This document shows, in pieces, positions 25,348-34,093 of a stretch of 54,565 nucleotides of DNA. The stretch covers positions 1-54,565 of the forward strand of contig JBHPEA010000002.1 in NCBI GenBank assembly GCA_042577505.1. Reading direction: 5' to 3'. This stretch comes from JACQSR01 sp042577505. GTDB taxonomy: Archaea; Nanobdellota; Nanobdellia; Woesearchaeales; JACQSR01. Position 1 is the stretch's first letter. Every line of letters starts with the position of its first letter. Below the pieces are notes generated by a model. That model was given only the letters and a program-made list of their open reading frames with translations, had not been told where the DNA came from and ran no database searches. A program made the translations under genes and the position numbers.

Positions 25348-26838
25348 ATGAAATATCAAAGAATTTCCTGGCAAATAGCAATTTCATACCTTAATCTAGC
25401 CCTTACATTATTATTAGGACCCCTATTAATTGCCTCGTTGACAAGGGGATTATCAATATCAGAATATGGTGTATATGCAATATTCTCAGCCACTATAGCC
25501 ACATTAGTCGTAATATTAGACTTTGGTTTATCACAATATATAGTTACAAAACTTTCTGGAATAAATAGTAAAAAAAGGTTAAATACATTTTACTCCCTTC
25601 TTACATTTCTTTTCTTTTCCATTCTCTTACTTTTCTTGTTAATCACTTTAACACCAATAGACAGTCTTTTTTTAAAAATCCTGAACCTTTCTCAATACCA
25701 CTCAGAATTCACTTTAATATTACTAATGATCGTAATAGGTGTACAAATTAGGGTGATCAATTCTTACCTCAATTCAAAAAAACAGATCGAATATCAGAAT
25801 TTCATAACATTCATTGATAGATCACTTTGGATGATTATAGTCATAATTTATTTCTTTATTGTAGGTCAGCTCACATTATACAATGTAATTTTAATTTGGC
25901 TTATTGGTAAACTTGTAGCACTTTCAATATTCCTCATCGGAGCATGGAAAGAAATCTTTACATTTATTTCTAAAAGAAAGTTTTCAAATATTTATGAGGG
26001 ACTCAAATTCGGTGTTCCTTTAATTCCCAGCCTTGTTGGAATTTGGATAATCTTAATCGGTGACCGTTATATTCTTACTTTTCTTGAAGGAACTCAAAGT
26101 GTAGGTTTCTATGCATTTGCATTCTCAATAGCAAGCATAATCTTAACTTTGGGAGTTGTGATTTCAGAAGTATTATTCCCTTACATTTCAGAAAGATTTC
26201 ATAAAAAAGGAAATTTCATGATACTTTTTAATGCCTCGATAAAATACTCTATGATGATTATCCTACCAGCTGCGGCAGGGATATTTGCAATGAAAGAAGA
26301 GATTATCACTATGGTTTCTGGACCTGCCTACCTAAATTCTGCCCCTTTAATAATTTGGTTAATACCGTATGTTTTGTTAGCATTTTTCACCCACATTTTT
26401 TATCAGAATATGCTATTGAGGTCAAGAACAATTCTACTAGGGACTATTTTTGCGATGGGGGCATTAATTAACATCCCACTAAATTTATTCCTCATACCTA
26501 AATTCTCATTAGTTGGTGCAGCATTAGCTACAGTTTTAACTTATTCATTTATGTTCTTAATTCTGTACCTCTACTCCAGAAAACAATTATTTTTAGACTA
26601 CTCTTTCATAAAAATTGAAAGAATCCTTATCTCAACCATCATTATGGCTTTTTTAGTCTATATCCTTAACCCGACAACAATTATAACAAAATTATTAGTC
26701 ATCTCATTGGGAGCCATCATATATGGAAGTTTAGTTTTACTTTTCAAAATTTTCTCCAAGAAAGAAATTGTTCTCATTAAATCGCTTCCAAAAAAAGTAT
26801 TCACAAGGATATATGATTATTACAATGCTGCAAAATAA
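25348..26838 (+). CDS. Wzx-like polysaccharide flippase
   Basis: Predicted to flip lipid-linked glycan units across the membrane. The 496-residue protein has 12-14 hydrophobic helices and belongs to the MATE/MOP superfamily. It starts WQIAISYLNLALTLLLGPLLIASLTRGLSISEYG, with the family's conserved (S/E)YG after the first helix pair, and GDRYILTFLEGTQSVGFYAFAFSIA in the middle. It stands alone on the plus strand at the left edge of the polysaccharide region, convergent with the TIGR04372-like gene. A second flippase lies at 40902-42440, suggesting two different glycans. Confidence 0.85.
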   Translation: MKYQRISWQIAISYLNLALTLLLGPLLIASLTRGLSISEYGVYAIFSATIATLVVILDFGLSQYIVTKLSGINSKKRLNTFYSLLTFLFFSILLLFLLITLTPIDSLFLKILNLSQYHSEFTLILLMIVIGVQIRVINSYLNSKKQIEYQNFITFIDRSLWMIIVIIYFFIVGQLTLYNVILIWLIGKLVALSIFLIGAWKEIFTFISKRKFSNIYEGLKFGVPLIPSLVGIWIILIGDRYILTFLEGTQSVGFYAFAFSIASIILTLGVVISEVLFPYISERFHKKGNFMILFNASIKYSMMIILPAAAGIFAMKEEIITMVSGPAYLNSAPLIIWLIPYVLLAFFTHIFYQNMLLRSRTILLGTIFAMGALINIPLNLFLIPKFSLVGAALATVLTYSFMFLILYLYSRKQLFLDYSFIKIERILISTIIMAFLVYILNPTTIITKLLVISLGAIIYGSLVLLFKIFSKKEIVLIKSLPKKVFTRIYDYYNAAK

Positions 26839-26840
26839 AC

Positions 26841-28064
26841 TCACAGTAAATCCTTATTCTCCATTAAAAAATCTACACCGATTCTTGAGGGAAATCCATA
26901 ACAATTATCTTCTCTGTTAAAAATAGACTTAAATTTATATTGCATTTCATCCTCTTTTTTAGAATATCCTCTTCCACTTAGTATTTTATACATTTCAATT
27001 ACCAATTTAAGAATATCTTCCTCTGAGTTATTCACAATCTTGAGCCCCTTTTTGAAATACTCTTTATTCTGATAAAATTTTAAATTCAAATCCTTTGCCT
27101 GAGAGAAACTTAAAAATTTCTCATCATTAATAGACCAAATTTTCTTTGGTATAAATAAATCTCTTTGACTCCAAGGTGGATGAAAAATTGGAATTACATT
27201 TACCCAAGCAACCGGTGTGTTAAAAACCTGTGCAACATGAGTTAATCCACAATTACTACCTAAGAAAAATTTACATTTAGCAGCCAGATATATATCCCCA
27301 AATTCAGTTCTAAAATCTGATGCATAATCAATAATCTTTTTATTTTTTACATCAAGCCCCTTTTTAACATGAGATCCCATTCGAATAACATAACCACCTT
27401 TCTTTGTTATATATTCAGCAGCTTTTAGTGCAGTCTTAACACTCCAATTACGATAATCATGATAACTTAGATCATCATCGAATGTTTTCTTTGTAAAAAT
27501 TTCATCCCTAGCATGAAGACAAACAAACCAATCACCTTCACCAATACCCATCTTCCTTAACAATTCTTGTCCTTGTCTCTCTTCCTCATTTGTAAATTCA
27601 AGAGTTGGTGTCCCTCTTACAAACTCATCATAATAATTTGACACTGTGGGAAACTCATAAAAGATCTTAAAATACCCTAAAAGAGATTTTTGACTTGAGA
27701 GTGCCCTGAAAAAAGGATTAGCATGTAACCACTTATGAACCTGAATAATCTTCATCTTCCTTTTATACATCTTCATAATTTGATCATTACTTGGATTATC
27801 ACTAGCAACCCCTACATACTGTATCCCTCCACTTTTTACCTTCTTTAGCTGAATTTTTCTTAAAAAAGAATCAGTTCTTTCACAAAACTCGCCTATTCTT
27901 TCATCTACTAACCTAATGAACCTTACATTATAGAACACACTTACTAATAAAAATACAAAGAACACAGGAACCAAAAAAACATTAAGAATAGTAAATATGA
28001 TTATCTGAACTATTCTAGAATTATTATAGGTCCTAATTAGATTACTAACCATTTTCTGCTTCAC
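26841..28064 (-). CDS. TIGR04372-like glycosyltransferase
   Basis: A 407-residue protein with an N-terminal membrane helix (about residues 17-45) and a cytoplasmic domain. The segments DWFVCLHARDE, YRNWSVKTALKAAEYITKKGGYVIRMG and IYLAAKCKFFLGSNCGLTHVAQVFNTPVAWVN match the TIGR04372 glycosyltransferase family found in surface-polysaccharide clusters. The donor sugar is unknown. The start used is a GTG preceded by GTGATGAT; an ATG four codons in (28052) is an alternative. It is the last gene of the minus-strand operon and follows the split transketolase. Confidence 0.75.
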   Translation of the reverse strand: MKQKMVSNLIRTYNNSRIVQIIIFTILNVFLVPVFFVFLLVSVFYNVRFIRLVDERIGEFCERTDSFLRKIQLKKVKSGGIQYVGVASDNPSNDQIMKMYKRKMKIIQVHKWLHANPFFRALSSQKSLLGYFKIFYEFPTVSNYYDEFVRGTPTLEFTNEEERQGQELLRKMGIGEGDWFVCLHARDEIFTKKTFDDDLSYHDYRNWSVKTALKAAEYITKKGGYVIRMGSHVKKGLDVKNKKIIDYASDFRTEFGDIYLAAKCKFFLGSNCGLTHVAQVFNTPVAWVNVIPIFHPPWSQRDLFIPKKIWSINDEKFLSFSQAKDLNLKFYQNKEYFKKGLKIVNNSEEDILKLVIEMYKILSGRGYSKKEDEMQYKFKSIFNREDNCYGFPSRIGVDFLMENKDLL

Positions 28065-28071
28065 ATCATCA

Positions 28072-28551
28072 CTATATTGATTTGTCTTTTTTCAAGCTAA
28101 TAAAAGTGGGAGAATTTGATTCATAAGATTTCATAATAACTTTTCTTGTTTCATTTGAATCTTTAGGGTAATACGAAACGATGTTCTTAAAAAGTTTCAT
28201 TAGATTTTCACCATCAATTTCTGAATGCGTCGGTCCGTGTGTTGGATAGTCAGCATAACCAATTAGCTTCACATTAACATTCTGTTGATCAATATCCAAC
28301 TTAACTTGTTCAAAAGGTCTTTCAATTAAAAAAGGAGTGATGGTATAAACATATGGCTTCATTCCTTCTAATGCCATTCCAGAAGCTGCACTGATAAGAC
28401 TTTGTTCACAAATTCCAAAATTAAAGAACCTATCAGGAAAATCCTCAATAAACTTATCAAAAGTACCATAGCCAAAATCACCTACTAATAAAACAACTTT
28501 TCTATCCTTTTTTGCCAGTTCGTAGATTACTTTTCCAAATTCTTTTCTCAT
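28072..28551 (-). CDS. Transketolase, pyrimidine-binding subunit (split, truncated)
   Basis: The second half of a split transketolase. The 159 residues cover the pyrimidine-binding domain: KVVLLVGDFGYG, FFNFGICEQSLISAASGMALEG (the catalytic glutamate lies in ICEQ, which activates thiamine diphosphate) and YADYPTHGPTHSEIDG. The third, C-terminal transketolase domain (about 120-150 residues) is missing; most split archaeal second subunits are near 300. It overlaps the first subunit by 4 bases (ATGA), implying a 1:1 complex. In this sugar cluster it could make sedoheptulose-7-phosphate for heptose synthesis or another ketose. Confidence 0.87.
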   Translation of the reverse strand: MRKEFGKVIYELAKKDRKVVLLVGDFGYGTFDKFIEDFPDRFFNFGICEQSLISAASGMALEGMKPYVYTITPFLIERPFEQVKLDIDQQNVNVKLIGYADYPTHGPTHSEIDGENLMKLFKNIVSYYPKDSNETRKVIMKSYESNSPTFISLKKDKSI

Positions 28552-29297
28552 TCTAACTCCTTATATGCTTTCTCTAACTCTTCTCCTTCTGGAAGTTTTG
28601 CATGCCATTTTGGAACATTCTCCATGAAACTTACTCCCTTACCTTTTATTGTATTAGCTACAACAATTCTAATTTTTCCTGGGACTATACTATCTGAACT
28701 TAATGATCTTAAAACTTCATTAAAATCATGACCATCTATCTCAATGACATTTCCACCAAAGGCTTCAAACTTTTTTGCTAGATTAACATCATTCATAACA
28801 TCATCGACTGTTGTTAATGCCTGATATTTATTATGATCAACAATAATAGTTAAATTATCAAGTTTGTACTTTCTTGCCAAATTTGCAGATTCCCATATAG
28901 AACCCTCTTGACATTCCCCATCTCCCATCATAACATAAATATGACCAGGTTTGTCTAATAACTTTCTTGCAAATGCCATCCCTAGTCCAATTGGAAAACC
29001 ATGGCCCAAACTGCCTGTAGTACATTCTACTCCTTCATTTATTTGAATATCTGGATGACCTGAAATCCTTGGATTCATACCTTTATTTTTCAATACAGAA
29101 AAAAGAACCAAACATGCGTGACCTTTGCTCAAGATAAACTTATCATCTTCTCCTAAAATTTGATCATAAAGTGCAACAACCATTTCAACACAAGAGTACG
29201 CTGGAGCAATATGTCCATCTTTATGCTCTACACCCAAATCTAGAATACTTTTCCTAAGGTCTTTTGCCTTCTGCGTTAAAACATTTAATTCTTCCAT
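28548..29297 (-). CDS. Transketolase, thiamine diphosphate-binding subunit (split)
   Basis: The first half of a split transketolase, which transfers two-carbon ketol units between sugar phosphates. Motifs are GHIAPAYSCVEMVVALYD, SKGHACLVLFSVL, TGSLGHGFPIGLGMAFA and the thiamine diphosphate/magnesium motif MGDGECQEGSIWESANLARKYKLDN. A length of 249 residues is normal for N-terminal split subunits. I chose ATG 29297, one base after the radical SAM gene; a TTG at 29306 in frame would add three residues and overlap. The two halves are translationally coupled. Confidence 0.9.
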   Translation of the reverse strand: MEELNVLTQKAKDLRKSILDLGVEHKDGHIAPAYSCVEMVVALYDQILGEDDKFILSKGHACLVLFSVLKNKGMNPRISGHPDIQINEGVECTTGSLGHGFPIGLGMAFARKLLDKPGHIYVMMGDGECQEGSIWESANLARKYKLDNLTIIVDHNKYQALTTVDDVMNDVNLAKKFEAFGGNVIEIDGHDFNEVLRSLSSDSIVPGKIRIVVANTIKGKGVSFMENVPKWHAKLPEGEELEKAYKELE

Positions 29298-29298
29298 T

Positions 29299-30366
29299 TT
29301 AAACAAATTCCAAATGATCCATATCTACACCAAGATAGTCATGAATAATCTTATTTTTACTATCTGCAACACAATGATGGTTACAAACAACAGAAGGATT
29401 GATTTTATAAAACTGGTTTTTATCGGAGAACCAAAATTCCTTGAATCTTTGATCTTTTATTGATCCCACTAAACCATCATCAAGGTTGTAAGCTTTATCT
29501 TGACAAGGATATATATTCTGATCAGCTCCAATGACTGGCAAAACTTGAAGATAAGGGCACCAAGTATATTTTTTCTCAAAAGATTCAAGTTGTGTATGGT
29601 ATGAATCAAAGATTTCAAAATTCGGATCATTTATCTCTTCTTTTGCCTTAGCAATTTGCTCCTTCACAACTTTAAAAATTGGATTATGGTACTCATTATT
29701 TTCCTTTCCATTGTTACTAATGATCAAAGGGGCAATTTTTACACTATCTGCTCCTGAATCCTTCACTTTCATAATTAACTCATGTACATGAGATGCGTTA
29801 TCCCTCCCAACATTCATGCAAATACTTAGATAACATTTCCCACCATACTTTTTGAATTCCTTTATATTCTCCATAACCTTCGTGAACTCTCCGACTTTTA
29901 CATTACGAAACTTAGCATAACTCTCATCATCCCATCCATCAATTGAAACTCTAACCCATGTTCCATGCTTTGCGAACAATTCTGCAATCTCTCCTTTCAA
30001 TAACGAACCGTTAGTTAAACTTGAGAATTTGATCCCACTTTCAGCTAACCTTTTTACAGTCTCCAAAATAAAAGGGTAACAAAGAGGTTCACCACCCCCA
30101 CTAAAAGTGACTGCCTTAACATCCATTTCAATTAAATCTTCGATAATCTCTTTCATCTTCTCCTTAGGAATAAAATCTCTCTCAACCATGTCCTTTCCCA
30201 ATTGAAGATTGTCTTCTCTATACGCACAATAGCTACACCTATGGTTACAGAAATTTGTTGGTTTGATTCTTATATGGATAGGAGGTAACACTTTCTTATC
30301 CTTTGTAAGAGAATCAATTTTATCCTTGTAATGAAACACCTTCATCTTTGAGTATAAATTTCCCAC
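29299..30366 (-). CDS. Radical SAM protein with SPASM-like C-terminus
   Basis: Radical S-adenosylmethionine enzyme. The 4Fe-4S binding motif CNHRCSYC is near residue 37, and the SAM-binding GGGEP appears as FSGGGEPLCYP. A C-terminal region carries further cysteines (CPYLQVLPV, YPCQDKAY, VVCNHHCVAD), which suggests auxiliary iron-sulfur clusters as in SPASM proteins. The 355 residues start at a GTG preceded by GGGTGAT; an ATG seven codons downstream (30345) is possible. It lies between a methyltransferase and a split transketolase, so a sugar or small-metabolite substrate is likely, but the reaction is unknown. Confidence 0.85.
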   Translation of the reverse strand: MGNLYSKMKVFHYKDKIDSLTKDKKVLPPIHIRIKPTNFCNHRCSYCAYREDNLQLGKDMVERDFIPKEKMKEIIEDLIEMDVKAVTFSGGGEPLCYPFILETVKRLAESGIKFSSLTNGSLLKGEIAELFAKHGTWVRVSIDGWDDESYAKFRNVKVGEFTKVMENIKEFKKYGGKCYLSICMNVGRDNASHVHELIMKVKDSGADSVKIAPLIISNNGKENNEYHNPIFKVVKEQIAKAKEEINDPNFEIFDSYHTQLESFEKKYTWCPYLQVLPVIGADQNIYPCQDKAYNLDDGLVGSIKDQRFKEFWFSDKNQFYKINPSVVCNHHCVADSKNKIIHDYLGVDMDHLEFV

Positions 30367-30376
30367 TTATATCACC

Positions 30377-31048
30377 CTATTCAAAATATATCAATTCGTA
30401 ATCGCCATTATATCCAAATTCATTGAACAACCACTCCCAAGACTCTTTGTCATAGAAAGATTGACAAGTTAACGCCCAACATTGAAGATTAAATTGTTCT
30501 TCATCATTCCTATAACTTTCAACTACTAGATATTTATTCTTCCCTACTCTATCCATCTCTTGAAGAGCGCTCTTCAATCCGTCGATCTTTAAATTATGCA
30601 AAGTAGTAATAGAAAACACAAGATCAAACTCGTTGTCCTCAAATGGAAACTTATCCTCTGCCTTATGAACGAACAAACCTTCTTTTACTTCTTCTTTCGC
30701 ATTTTGAATAGCATATTCTGAAATATCAAATCCTGCTATCTTAGCATCAGGTAATAACTTCTTAAATTCAAATAAAAGGAATGCTTTTCCACATCCTACG
30801 TCAAGAATCTTAGCGTCGTTTTTTAAACCATATTTTTCAATTAATTTCCTAGCAACAACTTCATATCTACCATCGTATTTATATCCACCATATCCATAAC
30901 GTCTATCTCCATCCCAGAAATCGTGACCATACTCTTTAGCAACTTTCATACACTGGACCTTATCATCACACATCCTATCTATATACCCTCTTTTCGCTTT
31001 CTTATGCAATGGTGTAATAACTTCCAGTTGTTTTCCCAATATAAACAC
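30377..31048 (-). CDS. Class I SAM-dependent methyltransferase
   Basis: A 223-residue methyltransferase. The SAM-binding motif I is ILDVGCGKAFLLFEFK (about residue 82 onward), followed by the acidic motif II AGFDISEYAI and motif IV-like NEFDLVFSITTLHNL. The N-terminal extension (RRYGYGGYKYDGRYEVVARKLIEKYGL) resembles small methyltransferases found in polysaccharide clusters. It probably methylates a sugar or a lipid-linked intermediate. It is separated from its operon neighbours by 10 and 35 bases. Confidence 0.83.
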   Translation of the reverse strand: MFILGKQLEVITPLHKKAKRGYIDRMCDDKVQCMKVAKEYGHDFWDGDRRYGYGGYKYDGRYEVVARKLIEKYGLKNDAKILDVGCGKAFLLFEFKKLLPDAKIAGFDISEYAIQNAKEEVKEGLFVHKAEDKFPFEDNEFDLVFSITTLHNLKIDGLKSALQEMDRVGKNKYLVVESYRNDEEQFNLQCWALTCQSFYDKESWEWLFNEFGYNGDYELIYFE

Positions 31049-31083
31049 CCCTAAAACGTGGATAGAATACCCTTTTTTAAAGT

Positions 31084-31995
31084 TTATTCTTTATTCTCAA
31101 TGGATTTTTTAAAGCTTTGAAGCATATCTAACATAGTGGGTGTAGATTTGATTCCCAACACCTTCAACATTTTTGAGTTATTTAGTGAGGTATCTTTAGG
31201 TCTTTTTACATCACCGCACACACTCGTAATAGATGATTGTTTAACCAGATTTTCATCAAATCCAAACTCCTTTGCTACTAACTTAACAAAATCAAACTTA
31301 GCTAATTTCTCTGAACTTGCACAATTCATAATACCTCTCTGATCCCTCTCATACAAATCTATGATATATTTGGATAACGTACCAACAAATAATGGACAAA
31401 ACTTTGCATCTACAAAACCATTGAACTCCTTACCCTCAGAAAGAGTTTTTATTACGTTATCTACAAAGCTCAATTTATTAGATACGAAATTTCTTCCAAA
31501 CATGTTAGTTCTTAATAACAATGAGTCTTCATTTGCTTTCAAACATTCCTCTTCCCCTTTAACTTTAGTCTCTCCATAGACATGGAGTGGATTTGGGACA
31601 TCTGATTCAGAATAATCACCTTTTTCACCATCAAATATCGAATCAGTTGAAATGTAAATCAATTTACAATTCGCCTTCTTAGATAACCGAGCAATATTTC
31701 TTGTCCCAATTACATTTGTTTCAAAAGATTCAGATTGATGAGCTTCACAATAACTAATATTTGTTAATGCTCCACAATGAACAATCAAATCTGGATTTAT
31801 CTCCTCTAATGAAGATACCCGAGTACTATCCTTAAGATCGATTTTAAGATTCTTTACACCATTGAAATCGATTTTATGTGTGTTGTATAAGCAGAAAAGT
31901 TCATAATCAGGTCGCTCTCTTCTCAAATAATCAACCAAAGTGCTCCCAAGTAATCCGCTTGCTCCGGTGATGATTATTTTCGATTGTTCACTAAT
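31084..31995 (-). CDS. RmlD-like sugar reductase/epimerase with non-AUG start
   Basis: Short-chain dehydrogenase of the RmlD (dTDP-4-dehydrorhamnose reductase) type. NAD(P)-binding motif ITGASGLLGS, then DLIVHCGALTNISYCE, YISTDSIFDGEKGDY and the catalytic YGETKVKGE (YxxxK). The first ATG in frame (31938) lies inside the Rossmann fold and would delete the GxxGxxG loop, so the real start must be upstream. The frame is open back through ATT at 31995, which forms an ATTAG overlap with the preceding gene's stop and follows AGGAG by 10 bases. I use ATT 31995 (303 residues). No ATG, GTG or TTG is available in frame there. A sequence error is the alternative. Confidence 0.75.
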   Translation of the reverse strand: MSEQSKIIITGASGLLGSTLVDYLRRERPDYELFCLYNTHKIDFNGVKNLKIDLKDSTRVSSLEEINPDLIVHCGALTNISYCEAHQSESFETNVIGTRNIARLSKKANCKLIYISTDSIFDGEKGDYSESDVPNPLHVYGETKVKGEEECLKANEDSLLLRTNMFGRNFVSNKLSFVDNVIKTLSEGKEFNGFVDAKFCPLFVGTLSKYIIDLYERDQRGIMNCASSEKLAKFDFVKLVAKEFGFDENLVKQSSITSVCGDVKRPKDTSLNNSKMLKVLGIKSTPTMLDMLQSFKKSIENKE

Positions 31996-32980
31996 TTTTA
32001 TCCAACTCCTGCATCCTCTTAATGTTATAATAGAGAGGATTATTTAGTCCGTCAACAATTAAACCATCGTTATAAGCATCCACAATACTCTTTATCGCAT
32101 CCTGAATATCATACTTTGTTTCAAATCCCAACACGTTTTTAATTTTATCTGAATTTATGTGGTAGGATCTATTATCATTTGTTGGTTCGACAACAAACTC
32201 CACCTCTGGATTGCCATACACCTCTTTCACAAGTTCAGCAATTCTTCTTATCGATAGATTTTGATAGCCTGCATTAAATGTTTGATGATCCACTTTTTCT
32301 TTAGGGGCTTCAAGAACTGCTTGATAAATCCGAACCATATCTTTAATATTGATATTTGGCCTTAATTGATCCCCTCCAAATATTCGTATCTTCTTATTTA
32401 TGAGTGCATTTATAGTCAAAATATTAACAGAAAGATCCAACCTTAATCTTGGGGCATAACCACAAACAGTAGCTGGTCTAATAATTGTCCATTCCATATC
32501 TGAATTTAGTTTTGCAAGCTCCCTTTCACACTCGACTTTAAACTTAGAGTAATCTGTTAAAGGTTCTAATGAAAAGTCTTCAGTAACATTACTCTCCTCC
32601 TTTATTCCATACACGCTCGATGAACTAGCGTAGATGAATCTCTTAGCATTATTTACTTTTGCAGCTTCCAACACATTAAAAAACCCATCATAATTGATAG
32701 ATTTACCAAGATCGGGATTGAGCTCGTAACTTGGGTCATTTGATATGCAAGCTAAGTGAATGACAGCATCACATCCCTTTGCAGATTCAACAATTTTTTC
32801 TTTATCTCTAAGATCTCCTTTTACCTCAGTCAATTTGTCAGACTTAATATCCTTAAATACATCCCCATAAATATACCAATCATATACTACAACTTCATAA
32901 CCTTGTTCCAACAACTTTGGGACTAGTGCACTTCCTACATACCCCGCTCCCCCTGTAATAAAGATTTTATTAAACTGCAT
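31991..32980 (-). CDS. NAD-dependent nucleotide-sugar epimerase/dehydratase (SDR)
   Basis: Extended short-chain dehydrogenase of 329 residues acting on a nucleotide sugar. NAD-binding ITGGAGYVGSALV (about residues 8-20), AVIHLACISNDP, YASSSSVYG and a DYSKFKVECE catalytic YxxxK. The substrate-binding half includes RLRLDLSVNILT and RIFGGDQLRPNINIKDM. It shares this unusual block with the SDR half of the CBS fusion at 43327-44700, so the two are paralogues. It follows AGGAGG at good spacing. The exact product cannot be told. Confidence 0.87.
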   Translation of the reverse strand: MQFNKIFITGGAGYVGSALVPKLLEQGYEVVVYDWYIYGDVFKDIKSDKLTEVKGDLRDKEKIVESAKGCDAVIHLACISNDPSYELNPDLGKSINYDGFFNVLEAAKVNNAKRFIYASSSSVYGIKEESNVTEDFSLEPLTDYSKFKVECERELAKLNSDMEWTIIRPATVCGYAPRLRLDLSVNILTINALINKKIRIFGGDQLRPNINIKDMVRIYQAVLEAPKEKVDHQTFNAGYQNLSIRRIAELVKEVYGNPEVEFVVEPTNDNRSYHINSDKIKNVLGFETKYDIQDAIKSIVDAYNDGLIVDGLNNPLYYNIKRMQELDKN

Positions 32981-32981
32981 T

Positions 32982-33980
32982 TCATTTCCCTCCTGAAAGA
33001 TACTTAAACCATCCTTTTGTCGCTTCTGCTATAGAACCCTCGTCCCATACAGGTGCCGACCTCCAATTTTCAATGTGATCTAACATAATTTTGACACCTT
33101 CCTCAAATTTTACTTTAGCTTCCCACCCTAATTTACTTTTAATTTTTGTGATATCAGCAAACGTCTTATCTGGTTCTCCTGGACGTTTTGGAATATTAAT
33201 TTTATCCCCTCCCAACAATTCACATAATAAATTTACGCTGTAACAATCTCCAGATCCAACATTAAATATTTCACCATCAACATCAGACTCTGCAGCTTTA
33301 ACAAAAGCATCAGCAACATCGCTAACAAATGTAAAATCTCGAGATTGGTTTCCGTCTCCAACAACTGTAAAAGGTTTTCCTGCCAATTTTTGTGCTAAAA
33401 ATACACCAAAAACAGCACCATACGTTCCTGAAGTTCTTGATCTAGGACCATACACATTAAACAATCTCAAAGATACAACTGGCAGTTTATACACTTTACC
33501 CCAATGTATTACACATTCCTCTCCCAAATATTTTGTCAACGCATATGGGTATTCAGGATTAATTTCAGAACTTTCGGGAGTTGGATATTTATCTGGAATT
33601 CCATAACATGATGATGAAGCAGTATAAACAAATTTCTTCACATTGTTTCTTCTCGAAGCTTCAAGAACTGCTACTGTTCCAGTTACATTTGAATTGTAAT
33701 ATTTATTTGGATCCTCAATTGAAGGAACGATATCAGCTAAAGCGGCCAAATGAAAAACATATTCAACATCCTTAAAATGTTGTTCAATAACATTAAAATC
33801 AGAAACATCAACATTATGAACGGTTAAATTCTGATTCTCTTTCTGATGTGAAAGGTTTTCCTCTCTTCCATTTGAGAAATTATCAAGAACAATTACTTCG
33901 TAACCCTCTGATAGCAACCTATCTACCAAATGAGATCCTATAAATCCAGCGCCCCCTGTTACTAACACCCTTTTTGACAT
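32982..33980 (-). CDS. UDP-glucose 4-epimerase-like SDR
   Basis: Extended SDR of the GalE/WbpP kind. It begins MSKRVLVTGGAGFIGSHLVDRLL with the NAD loop GGAGFIG, then DNFSNGREENL, HLAALADIVPSIEDP, TASSSCYGIP and YALTKYLGEE (YxxxK), RLFNVYGPRSR. These are standard for epimerases that act on UDP-hexoses or UDP-N-acetylhexosamines. I chose ATG 33980 (332 residues); the longer reading from 34028 adds 16 residues that would come from the promoter. It is the first gene of the minus operon that runs to 26841, divergent from the tandem aminotransferases. Confidence 0.88.
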   Translation of the reverse strand: MSKRVLVTGGAGFIGSHLVDRLLSEGYEVIVLDNFSNGREENLSHQKENQNLTVHNVDVSDFNVIEQHFKDVEYVFHLAALADIVPSIEDPNKYYNSNVTGTVAVLEASRRNNVKKFVYTASSSCYGIPDKYPTPESSEINPEYPYALTKYLGEECVIHWGKVYKLPVVSLRLFNVYGPRSRTSGTYGAVFGVFLAQKLAGKPFTVVGDGNQSRDFTFVSDVADAFVKAAESDVDGEIFNVGSGDCYSVNLLCELLGGDKINIPKRPGEPDKTFADITKIKSKLGWEAKVKFEEGVKIMLDHIENWRSAPVWDEGSIAEATKGWFKYLSGGK

Positions 33981-34056
33981 TGTCGCTATATATCTAGTAG
34001 ACCATCTAAAAGTTTTTAAAAGGCCCAAAACTCTTTAAAAACGAAGATTTTACCAC

Positions 34057-34066
34057 ATATATAAAC
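34057..34066 (+). promoter_or_regulatory. TATA-like box for the tandem aminotransferase operon
   Basis: ATATATAAAC is centred about 32 bases before ATG 34094. A clear GAGGTG ribosome binding site at 34083-34088 lies just before the start, so the leader is very short. Confidence 0.45.
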
Positions 34067-34093
34067 TTTACTTAAATACAAAGAGGTGTTGAA

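Noticed and set aside
31084..31938. Taking ATG 31938 as the RmlD-like start
   Set aside because: It would remove the NAD-binding glycine loop, which is plainly encoded just upstream in the same frame.
31989..31991. GTG in TAGTG overlap as the RmlD-like start
   Set aside because: It is in a different frame and meets a stop codon five codons later.
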